Source: JAWXCF01 sp034440515
GTDB taxonomy: Bacteria > Bacteroidota > Bacteroidia > CAILMK01
NCBI GenBank assembly: GCA_034440515.1
Contig: JAWXCF010000049.1
Coordinates: 1 to 64,000 of the forward strand
Reading direction: 5' to 3'
Length of the DNA stretch: 64,000 nucleotides
Numbering within the stretch: position 1 is the stretch's first letter; every line of letters begins with the position of its first letter. Below the pieces are notes generated by a model. The model was given only the letters and a program-made list of their open reading frames with translations, was not told where the DNA came from and made no database searches. A program made the translations under genes and the position numbers. Below are positions 36,512 through 46,666 of this stretch, in pieces.

Positions 36512-38572
36512 TTATTTTTTTTCAGGCAAAGTTCTCTCCAACCAATCGTAGAATACACGAGTCCAAAGTAGTCCATTTTGCGGTTTTAGTACCCAGTGGT
36601 TTTCATCAGGGAAATATAGAAACCTACTTTTAATTCCCTGAGATTGTGCAGCATTGAATGCATCTAAACCTTGAGTTAATGGTACTCTGAAATCTTTTTC
36701 ATTATGAATGACTAATATCGGTGTATTCCAATTTTTTGCAAAATTGTGAGGTGAATTCTTATCAAAGTTTGCAGGATTGTCCCAATATGATTCCTTTTGG
36801 TCGTTTTTAGCAAAGAACATTTCTTCAGTACTTCCATACCAAGACTCCATATTATACATTCCACAATGTGCAATGAAAGATTTAAACCTTCTATTTGTGT
36901 TGTGACCTGCCAACCAATAAACTGTGTAACCCCCAAAACTGGCGCCCACTGCACCAATTCTAGCCGTATCCACATAGCTTTCTTTACTTACTTCATCTAT
37001 TGCAGTAGTTAAATCTGTCATAGCTTGACCACCATAGTCACCAATGATTGCATCGCACCATTCTTGACCAAAAGATTGAAGACCTCTTCTATTAGGGGCA
37101 ACAACTATATATCCATAACTAGCCATTAACTGAAAGTTCCATCTAGAGCTAAAAAATTGACTAACTGCACCTTGTGGTCCACCTTGGCAATATAAAAGCG
37201 TAGGATATTTCTTAGTAGCATCAAAATTTGGCGGATAAATCACCCAAGTCAATATGTCTTTACCATCTGTGGCTTTTATCATTCTTTTTTCTACCCTACC
37301 CATTTTTATTGCCGCTAATGCTTCTTTATTAGTATGGGTTAGTTCTGTTTCTATACCAGTTTTAGCATCTATTGCATAAAATTCAATTGGCTGGCTAATG
37401 GTCATTTTACCTCCTACTATCACTGGGGCTTTACCATCTAAACCTACAGTTATGCTTACATAGTCGTGCTCACCTTTTGTAACCGGGTTTAATGTCTTTT
37501 TCTTTATATCATAAGCATATACTTGCTTGGTAGCTTGGTCTTCAATAATAGCGTATAGCATTTTACCGTCAGGCTGCCAGCTAATTGCATTTGTCGTTCT
37601 ATCTAATTTTTCTGTAACTTCTATTACAGTTTTTTTCGCAATGTCATATAACATAATTCTATTCTTATCGCTTTCATAGCCAGCCCTTGCCATACTTAAA
37701 TAGGCAATAAATTTACCATCAGGTGAGAAAGTAGGGTCCATATCATATCCCTTATTACTTTCAGTCAAGTTTAATTCAGTACCAGTAGTTAGATCGTACA
37801 TATATAGGTCAGAATTAGTTGAATAGGCATACTCAGTACCAGTCTGTTTCTTACAAGCATATACTACAGAATTACCATCTATAGACCAAGCTAATTGCTC
37901 GGTACCACCAGATGGTTTAATAGGTGAATCAAACCTTTGTCCTTTTAATAAATCTTTTCCATCAGCTGCATAGTGACCAGTACGGTCTATGTTTGTAACA
38001 AAAATGTGGGTGTAGCTTCCATCATTCCAAGTATCCCAATGGCGGTAGTTTAGTTCGTCATATATTCTACCTTTTACTTTAGTTAGGTCAGGGTATAAGT
38101 CCTGAATGGTAGGCTCTACCTGAATATCTTTCACATACAGTAATTTGTTCCCATCTGGACTATACACAAATCCAGAAATGCCATCTACAATATTGGTTAG
38201 CCTTTGCTTATCAGTTCCATCAGGGTTCATTTCCCACATTTGGGGAGATCCAGAAGAGGTTGCCATATATCCAATTTTTTTACCGTCTGGTCTCCATACA
38301 GCATATAATATTTTGTCTTCTACAGTAGAAATGAGTGTTTTTGATTCACCTTTTAAATCGGTTGTGTAAAGCAAGCGAATTGTCGCATTGTCTTTCATTA
38401 CTGTTTCACCGACTATGAAAAGCAGTTTTTTACCATCAGGTGATAATTCTGCATTACCCACTCGTTTCAACTGAAAAAGCTTATCAATGGTAAGTTGCTG
38501 TTGCGCATTTGTAATTAAGGTAATTGCTAGGAATGCTACTACAAGGCATACTTGTTTCGTCTTATTGTACAT
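36512..38572 (-). CDS. Secreted S9-family prolyl oligopeptidase / dipeptidyl peptidase
   Basis: A 686-residue serine peptidase. The signal peptide is residues 1-24 (ending TNAQ). An N-terminal beta-propeller contains PD40 blades (SPDGKKLLFIVGE, SPDGNKLLYVKD, SPDGKFIAYLS). The C-terminal alpha/beta-hydrolase domain has the nucleophile in GASFGGYTVYW, the acid in HNEKDFRVPL and the His in PDENHWVL. The ATG at 38572 is the start; the longer frame would need a TTG at 38587. It should release dipeptides or oligopeptides in the periplasm. It ends the icmF-amidohydrolase operon. Confidence 0.92.
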   Translation of the reverse strand: MYNKTKQVCLVVAFLAITLITNAQQQLTIDKLFQLKRVGNAELSPDGKKLLFIVGETVMKDNATIRLLYTTDLKGESKTLISTVEDKILYAVWRPDGKKIGYMATSSGSPQMWEMNPDGTDKQRLTNIVDGISGFVYSPDGNKLLYVKDIQVEPTIQDLYPDLTKVKGRIYDELNYRHWDTWNDGSYTHIFVTNIDRTGHYAADGKDLLKGQRFDSPIKPSGGTEQLAWSIDGNSVVYACKKQTGTEYAYSTNSDLYMYDLTTGTELNLTESNKGYDMDPTFSPDGKFIAYLSMARAGYESDKNRIMLYDIAKKTVIEVTEKLDRTTNAISWQPDGKMLYAIIEDQATKQVYAYDIKKKTLNPVTKGEHDYVSITVGLDGKAPVIVGGKMTISQPIEFYAIDAKTGIETELTHTNKEALAAIKMGRVEKRMIKATDGKDILTWVIYPPNFDATKKYPTLLYCQGGPQGAVSQFFSSRWNFQLMASYGYIVVAPNRRGLQSFGQEWCDAIIGDYGGQAMTDLTTAIDEVSKESYVDTARIGAVGASFGGYTVYWLAGHNTNRRFKSFIAHCGMYNMESWYGSTEEMFFAKNDQKESYWDNPANFDKNSPHNFAKNWNTPILVIHNEKDFRVPLTQGLDAFNAAQSQGIKSRFLYFPDENHWVLKPQNGLLWTRVFYDWLERTLPEKK

Positions 38573-38594
38573 AATATTTATTTTCAACTCTTAT

Positions 38595-40241
38595 TTATTT
38601 CTTACTGTTTCTATCATAGACCTTTACACCAGCTACATAAGTACTAATTGGCTTGGTCTGGGCTATTTTCTTAGGACTATCTTTTATTAAGTCAGTTTCC
38701 AAAATTATGAAATCTGCCCATTTTCCCACTACAAGGCTACCTTTCTCATTCTCTTCTCTACAGGCATAAGCAGCCCAAATTGTCATTCCCTTCAGCGCAT
38801 CTTGTCTAGATATGCTGTTTTCGGGCGCAAAAACTTTTTGTTTTGTATTTGTAGCTGGCTGTCTAAATATAGCAGCATAATAGCCCAACATTGGATTAAT
38901 AGGTTCTACAGGAAAGTCTGTCCCCATTGCTATTAATCCAGTTCTTTGAATCAATTTCTTATAAGGATAAGCACTATCTGCACGAGTACCTATTCGCCCA
39001 TATACCCAAGCTGCGTCGCTGGTAGCGTGTGCAGGTTGAACTGATGGTACAATATGGTATTTTACTATAATATTAAATTCTTCATCTTCAGCCATTTGCA
39101 AATGCTCTATTCTCCATCTTAATTGATTATATGTAGGAAGTACCTTAGAATAGTTACCCAATATTAATCTAAGTGAAGAATCACCAATGCAATGTGTATT
39201 TAATTGAAAGCCATAATTATAAACTTTCTTGGCAATAGAAAGAAGGTACTCTTCTGATTCAATTAAAATGCCGTTAGAGGATGGTTTATCAGTATAAGGT
39301 TTAAGAAGTAATGCTCCCCAACTACCAAGTGAGCCGTCTGCATAACTTTTTACAGAGCAAAAGTGAAATTTAGGTTTAAATATTTCACCTTTTTGCAATG
39401 CAGTAACTAAATTAGAGTCATTATACAACAGCATTGCATTTACCCTTATCGTCAATGAATCAGACATTTTATCTAGTGCTAAAATCTCCTTATAACTTAT
39501 TCCTGCATCACATACAGAAGTTAATCCATTACTTAGGCAGATTTTCTCCATCTTTTTAACAGCTAAGTACATTTCCTGATAACTATGACTAGGAAGTTTT
39601 GCCTTAACTCTGTCCATAGCTTTATCTACAAGTATTCCATTTAGCTTGCCATTTTCATCTTTACCTATTTCTCCTCCTTGTATTTGTGTGTTTAGGTCTA
39701 TTCCAGCTAATTGAAGTGCTTTAGAGTTTACTAATACTGAATGTCCGTCTATCCTAGTTAAGTAAATAGGGGTTTCTGGGTATCGCTTATCTAACTCAAC
39801 AATAATGTTTAAAGACTTATTTTTCCAAAGGTTTTGATCCCAGCCCCTACCAATTATCCATTTACTAATATTAGATTTTGCATATTTGTCTATCAATTTT
39901 ATCATTTCAGCTTGGCTTGATACCCCAACTAAATCTAATTCGTTTAAACTAAGACCATAGGGTAAAAAATGGCAATGTGCATCGTAAAATCCTGGATAAA
40001 CATATCGACCATTTAGATTTAGCTTTTGTGCTGAAGTATATTTTGATAAAATATCAGCATCTTCACCAATACCAACTATTTTACCACCCTTTATAGCCAT
40101 AGCAGATTTAACTGTAAAAGATTCATCTACAGTGTAAATAGTACCATTATATACTACAAGATCAACAGTATAGTCCTGCCCGAAACCTATTTTACAGAAT
40201 AATAGAAAGACGGTAAAAATATAAATAAAATATCTGCTCAT
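38595..40241 (-). CDS. Secreted YtcJ-like amidohydrolase
   Basis: A 548-residue metal-dependent hydrolase of the Amidohydro_3/YtcJ group with a signal peptide (1-21, ending GFGQ). The metal-binding HxH lies in GFYDAHCHFLPYG; later His residues are in RIDGHSVLVN, LNTHCIGDSS and RIEHLQMA, and the final Asp is in AMGTDFPVEP. Members cleave amides or formamides, but substrates are mostly unknown. It lies 6 bases after icmF and 22 bases before the S9 peptidase start, so an extracytoplasmic role alongside the peptidase is plausible. Confidence 0.87.
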   Translation of the reverse strand: MSRYFIYIFTVFLLFCKIGFGQDYTVDLVVYNGTIYTVDESFTVKSAMAIKGGKIVGIGEDADILSKYTSAQKLNLNGRYVYPGFYDAHCHFLPYGLSLNELDLVGVSSQAEMIKLIDKYAKSNISKWIIGRGWDQNLWKNKSLNIIVELDKRYPETPIYLTRIDGHSVLVNSKALQLAGIDLNTQIQGGEIGKDENGKLNGILVDKAMDRVKAKLPSHSYQEMYLAVKKMEKICLSNGLTSVCDAGISYKEILALDKMSDSLTIRVNAMLLYNDSNLVTALQKGEIFKPKFHFCSVKSYADGSLGSWGALLLKPYTDKPSSNGILIESEEYLLSIAKKVYNYGFQLNTHCIGDSSLRLILGNYSKVLPTYNQLRWRIEHLQMAEDEEFNIIVKYHIVPSVQPAHATSDAAWVYGRIGTRADSAYPYKKLIQRTGLIAMGTDFPVEPINPMLGYYAAIFRQPATNTKQKVFAPENSISRQDALKGMTIWAAYACREENEKGSLVVGKWADFIILETDLIKDSPKKIAQTKPISTYVAGVKVYDRNSKK

Positions 40242-40247
40242 TTTGTC

Positions 40248-43200
40248 TTACATATTTCTTCTATATTTTCCACCAACCTCATACAATGCTGCAGAAATCT
40301 GACCTATTGAACAGACCTTACAAGCTTGCATTAATTCAGAAAATATATTTCCATTATTAATAGCTACTTGTTGCAATGATTTCAAAGCTTGAGCAGAAAC
40401 ATCTTTATTTCTAAGTTGGAATTGCAATACAGCATCAATTTGTGCTTGTTTTTCCTGTTCTGTACTTCTTATTACTTCGCCAGGTGTTACAGTAGGTGAA
40501 CCTGATTTACTTAGGAATGTATTAACACCCATAATTGGTAGCTCGCCTGTATGTTTTAGATTTTCATAGTAAAGTGATTCCTCTTGTATTAGGTTCCTTT
40601 GATACATTGTTTCCATTGCTCCCAACACACCCCCACGTTCACTTATTCTTTCGAACTCTGCATACACTGCATTTTCAACCAATTCTGTTAATTCATCAAT
40701 AATAAATGAACCCTGTAGTGTATTTTCATTTTTCACTAGACCTAACTCTTTATTAATGATTAACTGAATTGCCATAGCTCTTCGCACACTTTCCTCAGTA
40801 GGTGTTGTTATAGCTTCATCGTAGGCATTAGTATGTAGGCTATTACAGTTATCATATATTGCATATAAGGCTTGTAAAGTAGTTCTTATATCATTAAAGT
40901 CAATTTCTTGCGCGTGTAGGGATCTTCCTGAAGTCTGAATGTGGTATTTAAGCATTTGACTTCTCTCATTAGCACCGTACTTTATTTTCATTGCTTTGGC
41001 CCATATTCTCCTTGCAACTCGTCCAATTACTGCATATTCTGCATCTATACCATTGCTAAAGAAAAAGCTAAGATTGGGAGCAAAATCATCGATGTTCATA
41101 CCTCTATTCAGGTAATATTCTACGAATGTGAAGCCATTCGATAAGGTTAGTGCCAACTGAGTAATTGGATTAGCACCAGCCTCTGCAATATGATAACCTG
41201 AAATACTAACGGAGTAAAAATTTCTAACCTTTTGTTGAATGAAATACTCTTGTATATCTCCCATCATTCTTAGGGCAAATTCAATTGAAAATATGCAAGT
41301 ATTTTGGGCTTGATCTTCTTTCAATATGTCTGCCTGAACTGTACCCCTTACAGAGGCTAAGGTATCCACCATTATTTGTTCATACACTACTTTTGGTAAC
41401 ACTTCGTCACCACTCACTCCAAGTAGTTTAAGGCCAAGACTGTTGTTAGATGATGGTATTTCACCGATGTACTTAGGAATTTCTACACCCTTACTGTTGT
41501 ATAGGGTGTTAATTTTAAGATTTACATCATCCCACAGATTATGGTCAGTTATATACTTTTCACAGTTTTGGTCAATAGCTGCATTTAAAAAGAACCCAAG
41601 TAGCATTGGCGCTGGACCGTTAATGGTCATAGATACTGATGTAAGAGGATTGGTTAGATCAAAGCCGCTATACAGTTTTTTAGCGTCATCTACAGTTGCT
41701 ATGCTTACACCACTATTTCCTATTTTACCGTATATATCTGGTCTGTAGTCAGGGTTTTCACCATATAGGGTTACGCTATCAAAGGCAGTAGACAATCTTT
41801 TAAAGGGAGAATCTGCACTTACATAGTGAAACCTTTTATTAGTACGTTCTGGTCCACCCTCGCCTGCAAACATTCTAATTGGGTCTTCCTCTGTACGTTT
41901 AAATGGATACAAACCTGCTGCAAATGGAAACCTGCCTGGAATGTTCTCATTCAAGATCCAATACAGAACATCACCCCAATCTTGAAAGTTTGGTAAACAT
42001 ACTTTAGGTACTTGTATATGACTTAATGTTTCTGTAAATAAAGGAACCTCAATATTTTTATTTCTTACTTGGTAGCTTAATACAGACTGTTTATAAGAGT
42101 TCTTAAGCTCTGGCCATTCTGTCAATAGCCTTCTGCTATCAGCGTGTAGATGGTTTTCTGTATCTTTATATAATTGATCTAAATGTGAAGTATCTAAACC
42201 CTTTTGCCTAAATAAATCTATAGTTCCGTGTAATTGATATAATTGGCTCGCTAATTTCTTTTGTTCTAAAGTGAATTTCCTGTATGCTTTAGCATTTTCA
42301 ACTATTTCAGCTAAGTACCTGTTTCTTGCTGGTGGTATAATGTACATTTTTTCTGAAATTGTCTCAGCCAATACAGAAGTGCTTCTTAGGGGAGAGTTCG
42401 TAACTGAACTAATGACATCCATTAGTGCTACATACAGTTTATTTACCCCCGGGTCATTAAACTGCGAAGCCATTGTCCCGTATATAGGCAATTCTTCATC
42501 AGCAACTTGAAATAACATTCTGCTCCTTTTAAATTGCTTTTTTACATCTCTTATCGCATCAAGTGCACCTTTTTTATCAAACTTATTGATAGCTATAATA
42601 TTCGCATAGTCTATCATATCAATTTTCTCTAACTGAGTAGCTGCTCCAAATTCTGGAGTCATTACATACATACTTACATCAGATAAATCTACGACACTGC
42701 TATCAGCCTGACCAATTCCAGCACTTTCTAAAATGATTAAGTCAAAACCAGACTTACTACATATCTTAATAGCCTCAGCTACAAACGGTGACAAGGCTAA
42801 GTTAGATTCTCTAGTAGCCATACTGCGCATATACACTCTATCATTATGAATGCTATTCATTCTGATTCTATCACCTAGTAATGCACCCCCAGTTTTTCTC
42901 TTACTTGGGTCAACCGAAATAATGGCTAATTTCTTGTCTGGGTGATCGTTAATAAATCTCCTCACCAATTCATCTACCAAACTAGACTTACCTGCACCCC
43001 CTGTACCTGTTATACCAAGTACTGGTACTTTAAGTGTTTTACCTAATTCGTTAAGCTTATTGTGTAAACTTTTAATATCATCGTGGTTTTCTGCATACGT
43101 AATCGCTTTTGCTATTTCCGCAAAGTCTGATTGCGGAATACCTGCCCAGTTTACGTCGTCAATGCTAGATATGGTCGGATAATCGCAAGCTTCGACCAAC

Positions 43201-43610
43201 TCGTTAATCATTCCTTGCAGACCTAATTTTCTTCCATCGTCTGGACTGTAAATTTTAGTTATGCCATAAGCGTGAAGCTCATTAATCTCCGAATTAAGTA
43301 TAACTCCACCTCCACCTGCAAATATCTTAATATGACCAGCACCACGTTCTTTTAATAAGTCAAACATATACTTCAGATACTCATTGTGCCCCCCTTGATA
43401 TGAGGTTAAAGCAATGCCTTGAACATCTTCTTGAATAGCGCAGTCCACTATCTCACCCACACTCCTATTATGTCCCAAATGAATAACCTCACAACCAGTT
43501 GCCTGGATTATTCTCCTCATTATGTTTATAGCTGCATCGTGCCCGTCAAATAAGCTTGCCGCTGTAACTATTCGTATTTTATTCTTTGGTTTATAAACTT
43601 CAGTTTCCAT
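40248..43610 (-). CDS. icmF: Fused isobutyryl-CoA mutase with G-protein chaperone
   Basis: A 1120-residue three-part enzyme that interconverts isobutyryl-CoA and n-butyryl-CoA with coenzyme B12. Order: B12-binding domain (SLFDGHDAAINIM near 22 and the TSYQGG loop), MeaB-type GTPase chaperone (P-loop TGTGGAGKSS at 201-210), then the mutase barrel. Specificity residues fit IcmF rather than methylmalonyl-CoA mutase: GLYPFKRTEEDP has Phe where MCM has Tyr, and EDQAQNTCIFS has Gln where MCM has Arg. The ATG at 43610 is chosen; the longer frame uses a TTG overlapping the -7 element. It leads a minus-strand operon. Confidence 0.93.
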   Translation of the reverse strand: METEVYKPKNKIRIVTAASLFDGHDAAINIMRRIIQATGCEVIHLGHNRSVGEIVDCAIQEDVQGIALTSYQGGHNEYLKYMFDLLKERGAGHIKIFAGGGGVILNSEINELHAYGITKIYSPDDGRKLGLQGMINELVEACDYPTISSIDDVNWAGIPQSDFAEIAKAITYAENHDDIKSLHNKLNELGKTLKVPVLGITGTGGAGKSSLVDELVRRFINDHPDKKLAIISVDPSKRKTGGALLGDRIRMNSIHNDRVYMRSMATRESNLALSPFVAEAIKICSKSGFDLIILESAGIGQADSSVVDLSDVSMYVMTPEFGAATQLEKIDMIDYANIIAINKFDKKGALDAIRDVKKQFKRSRMLFQVADEELPIYGTMASQFNDPGVNKLYVALMDVISSVTNSPLRSTSVLAETISEKMYIIPPARNRYLAEIVENAKAYRKFTLEQKKLASQLYQLHGTIDLFRQKGLDTSHLDQLYKDTENHLHADSRRLLTEWPELKNSYKQSVLSYQVRNKNIEVPLFTETLSHIQVPKVCLPNFQDWGDVLYWILNENIPGRFPFAAGLYPFKRTEEDPIRMFAGEGGPERTNKRFHYVSADSPFKRLSTAFDSVTLYGENPDYRPDIYGKIGNSGVSIATVDDAKKLYSGFDLTNPLTSVSMTINGPAPMLLGFFLNAAIDQNCEKYITDHNLWDDVNLKINTLYNSKGVEIPKYIGEIPSSNNSLGLKLLGVSGDEVLPKVVYEQIMVDTLASVRGTVQADILKEDQAQNTCIFSIEFALRMMGDIQEYFIQQKVRNFYSVSISGYHIAEAGANPITQLALTLSNGFTFVEYYLNRGMNIDDFAPNLSFFFSNGIDAEYAVIGRVARRIWAKAMKIKYGANERSQMLKYHIQTSGRSLHAQEIDFNDIRTTLQALYAIYDNCNSLHTNAYDEAITTPTEESVRRAMAIQLIINKELGLVKNENTLQGSFIIDELTELVENAVYAEFERISERGGVLGAMETMYQRNLIQEESLYYENLKHTGELPIMGVNTFLSKSGSPTVTPGEVIRSTEQEKQAQIDAVLQFQLRNKDVSAQALKSLQQVAINNGNIFSELMQACKVCSIGQISAALYEVGGKYRRNM

Positions 43611-43631
43611 TTTACTAATTAATTGCCCATA

Positions 43632-43639
43632 CAAAGGTA
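43632..43639 (-). promoter_or_regulatory. -7 promoter element of icmF
   Basis: Minus-strand TACCTTTG matches TAnnTTTG and ends 21 bases before the ATG at 43610. It forms a back-to-back pair with the DUF5606 promoter. Confidence 0.6.
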
Positions 43640-43709
43640 AATTTTTTTACCTTGCAGATTATTGCTGTACTACTTCAACAAAATGAAAAGTAATCCGTAT
43701 TTCATTACT

Positions 43710-43717
43710 TAGTTTTG
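43710..43717 (+). promoter_or_regulatory. -7 promoter element of the DUF5606 operon
   Basis: TAGTTTTG matches TAnnTTTG and ends 23 bases before the ATG at 43741. It heads a seven-gene run to 50252. Confidence 0.6.
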
Positions 43718-43740
43718 CGGGTTTTAAAAAAAATATTAGA

Positions 43741-44322
43741 ATGAATTTAAAGGAGATTATATCTATAACAGGTAAACCTGGATTGTATAAAGTTATTGCT
43801 CAGGCAACCAGAGGCTTCATAGTAGAGAGTATTGATGAAAAGAAGTCTAGAACTTCTATTAGTTCAAATCATCAGGTGGCTATGTTAAGTGAAATAACCA
43901 TTTATTCTATTGATGAGGAAAGTATAATGTTGGCTGATATATTTTTGAATCTTAAGAAGATAGACGAAGAAGGCACACTACCACAGTTAAACGCAGATGC
44001 TAGATATTTGCAAGAAATGCTAGCAAAGGTTGCACCTACATATGATACTGAACGTGTGTATAATAGCGACATAAAAAAGCTATTAAAATGGTATAACATT
44101 TTAGAAGCAGCTAATTTATTAATTGAAGAGACTCAAGAAGTTGAAAGCACAGATGCTCAAATTGAAGTTAAAGTTGCAGAAAGCATAGAGGAACCTCTAA
44201 TTTCAGAATTAGAAGAATCTAAAGAAGAGGAAATGAACACAGAAAATACAGAAAGTACAGAAAATGAGCCTGAGAGCGATGACCCTGAAGAAGACACCAA
44301 AACAGCAAAAGTGACTGAATAA
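43741..44322 (+). CDS. DUF5606-family protein with acidic tail
   Basis: A 193-residue protein of a Bacteroidota-specific family of unknown function. The conserved N-terminal domain begins MNLKEIISITGKPGLYKVI and includes VAMLSEITIYSID and a helical segment with VYNSDIKKLLKWYNIL. After about residue 135 the chain is a low-complexity acidic tail rich in Glu and Ser. There is no signal peptide or membrane helix, so it is cytoplasmic. It opens an operon and is 2 bases upstream of the oligoendopeptidase. Confidence 0.85.
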   Translation: MNLKEIISITGKPGLYKVIAQATRGFIVESIDEKKSRTSISSNHQVAMLSEITIYSIDEESIMLADIFLNLKKIDEEGTLPQLNADARYLQEMLAKVAPTYDTERVYNSDIKKLLKWYNILEAANLLIEETQEVESTDAQIEVKVAESIEEPLISELEESKEEEMNTENTESTENEPESDDPEEDTKTAKVTE

Positions 44323-44324
44323 TA

Positions 44325-46043
44325 ATGGAGAACGAACAAATAGAACAGATAAATTACATAAGTCCAAGTTTAAAAATAGATGATCTAAAATCCTTAGAAC
44401 AATACTTTGAAGATTTAAAGGGTAGAAAAATTCTTTCTAAGGATGATTTAGTGAATTGGATATTTGACAAAGACGATTTAGAATCTACTATTAATGAGGA
44501 CGCAGCTTGGCGATATATAAGATATACTTGTCATACTGATAATGAAGATATTACAAAATCGTATATTGACTTTATAAATGTAATAAGTCCTTACATCAAG
44601 CCAAAATTTCACGATCTTGATACAATCTTACTTAATAATGAATTTTCTAAAGAGTTAGAGGGTAAGGCTTATGAAATATATTTGAGGAGCCTTAAAAAAG
44701 ATGTTGATTTATTTAGAGAGGAAAGTATTGATTTACAAACCAAAGAGCAGGAGCTAAATCAACAATATAGCCAGATTCAGGCTGGTCAGACCATACATTA
44801 TTCTGGTGAAGAATTAACGCTTCAACAAGCTGCAGTCTATTTAAAAGATAATAATAGAACTGTACGAAAAGAAGTTTATGAACTATTGGTGGAACGCCGT
44901 GCCCAAAACACAGATAAATTACACGAAATTTTAAGTGAATTGGTAGCAATTAGACATCAAATTGCATTAAACGCAGGATTTGAAAATTTTAGAGACTATA
45001 AGTTTGTACAACTGGGAAGGTTTGACTACACCAATAAAGATGTTATAGATTTTCACCAATCAGTAAAAAATATTATTGTCCCTTTAGTAACTAAAAAACT
45101 ATTGGTCAAACAAAGTAAACTAGGACTAAGTGAGTTAAAACCCTATGACATTACAGCGGAATTACCTGGAAATAAAGCATTAAGACCTTACGAAACTTCA
45201 ACAGAGTTAATTGAAAAAAGTATAAAAGTCTTTACTGCTATTCATCCAAAAATGGGCGAATATCTAACTAATATGAAAGATTCTGCTCTACTAGACCTAG
45301 ACACTAGAAAAGGTAAGGCACCTGGTGGATACAATTACCCATTAGACAAGACTAAAAAACCATTTATATTTATGAATGCTAGTGGCAAACATAGAGATAT
45401 GGTTACTATGATGCACGAGGTAGGCCACGCTATTCATACTTTCCAAAGTGCTGCCTTACCATTGAATATATTTAGGCACGTACCATCAGAATTTAGCGAG
45501 GTGGCCAGTATGAGTATGGAGTTAATTTCTATGAGCCATTGGCAGGATTTTTTTGACAATGAAGAGGATTTTAAGCGTGCAAAACACGAGTTGTTAGACG
45601 GCATATTAGAAAGTTTAACTTGGATAGCAAACGTAGATAAGTTTCAACAGTGGCTATATACAAACCCAACACATAAAGTTTCTGATAGAAATGAAGCTTG
45701 GGTAAAGATTTACCAAGAATTTCATAGTGGTGATGTAAATTGGATTGGCTACGAGTCTGCCCTTGATACAATGTGGCAAAGGCAGTTACACATATATGAG
45801 GTTCCTTTTTACTATATTGAATATGGCTTTGCCCAGCTAGGTGCTTTAGCCGTTTGGAAGAACTATTTAGCCAACCCTAGTGTAGCAATAGAGCAATATA
45901 TGAATGCCTTAGCTAGTGGCTACACCAAAACTATTCCAGAACTTTATGAAGAAGCTGGAATAGCATTTAAGTTTGATGAAAGCTACATTAAGGACTTGAG
46001 CGCCACATTAATTACTGAATTGGAGAAATACGAGAGCAACTAA
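44325..46043 (+). CDS. M3-family oligoendopeptidase (PepF-like)
   Basis: A 572-residue cytoplasmic zinc endopeptidase that degrades oligopeptides. The zinc site is MMHEVGHAIHTF, with the third ligand in the following FSEVASMSMELI helix (E of SEV). The helical N-terminal half has AAVYLKDNNRTVRKEVYEL and ALNAGFENFRDYKF, typical of the family. Near the C-terminus is FYYIEYGFAQLGA, lining the substrate channel. There is no signal peptide. It follows the DUF5606 gene by 2 bases and precedes the FAH-family gene by 8. Confidence 0.94.
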   Translation: MENEQIEQINYISPSLKIDDLKSLEQYFEDLKGRKILSKDDLVNWIFDKDDLESTINEDAAWRYIRYTCHTDNEDITKSYIDFINVISPYIKPKFHDLDTILLNNEFSKELEGKAYEIYLRSLKKDVDLFREESIDLQTKEQELNQQYSQIQAGQTIHYSGEELTLQQAAVYLKDNNRTVRKEVYELLVERRAQNTDKLHEILSELVAIRHQIALNAGFENFRDYKFVQLGRFDYTNKDVIDFHQSVKNIIVPLVTKKLLVKQSKLGLSELKPYDITAELPGNKALRPYETSTELIEKSIKVFTAIHPKMGEYLTNMKDSALLDLDTRKGKAPGGYNYPLDKTKKPFIFMNASGKHRDMVTMMHEVGHAIHTFQSAALPLNIFRHVPSEFSEVASMSMELISMSHWQDFFDNEEDFKRAKHELLDGILESLTWIANVDKFQQWLYTNPTHKVSDRNEAWVKIYQEFHSGDVNWIGYESALDTMWQRQLHIYEVPFYYIEYGFAQLGALAVWKNYLANPSVAIEQYMNALASGYTKTIPELYEEAGIAFKFDESYIKDLSATLITELEKYESN

Positions 46044-46051
46044 ACAAGTAA

Positions 46052-46666
46052 ATGAAGATAATTTGTATCGGAAGAAATTATGATGCCCACATTAAAGAGT
46101 TGCAAAATGAAACCCCCGAAGACCCAATTATATTCCTAAAACCAGATACTGCAAGGCTTACTGACAATAAAGATTTCATATTGCCCCCTTGGTCAGATGA
46201 TATGCATTATGAGCTAGAATTGATATTAAAAATAGGTAAAAATGGAAAATTTATACCAGAGAAATTTGCATATAAATATATTTCAGCTTACTCTGTTGGT
46301 ATAGATTTTACAGCTAGAGACGTTCAGTCTAAATTAAAAGCCAAAGGTTTACCTTGGGAATTATCAAAGGCATTTGATAATAGTGCCGTAACTGGAACTT
46401 GGATAGAGGTGAATGATGGGAATGATTTACCAGACAATATAGAGTTTTGCTTAAAGATAAATAATGAGCTAAAACAATTAGGAAAAACTGCTAATATGAT
46501 TTATAGTTGGCCTAAAATAATTGAATTCATATCTCAATACTTTACATTGCGCCAAGGCGACATAATATATACTGGAACACCACAGGGTGTAGGTAAAATA
46601 CATTCTGGTGATAAATTAGCAGGTTATATTGAAGAAAAAGAATTGTTTAATTTTTTAGTCAAGTAA
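46052..46666 (+). CDS. Fumarylacetoacetate hydrolase-family protein
   Basis: A 204-residue enzyme of the FAH superfamily, which includes acylpyruvate hydrolases, decarboxylases and oxaloacetate tautomerases. Metal ligands are visible as HYELELILKIG and GIDFTARDVQ, and the binding loop reads YTGTPQGVGKI. It starts MKIICIGRNYDAHIKEL. The length matches the compact single-domain form, whose members often act as acylpyruvases or oxaloacetate decarboxylases; the substrate cannot be told. The M23 peptidase gene begins at the base after its stop. Confidence 0.88.
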   Translation: MKIICIGRNYDAHIKELQNETPEDPIIFLKPDTARLTDNKDFILPPWSDDMHYELELILKIGKNGKFIPEKFAYKYISAYSVGIDFTARDVQSKLKAKGLPWELSKAFDNSAVTGTWIEVNDGNDLPDNIEFCLKINNELKQLGKTANMIYSWPKIIEFISQYFTLRQGDIIYTGTPQGVGKIHSGDKLAGYIEEKELFNFLVK

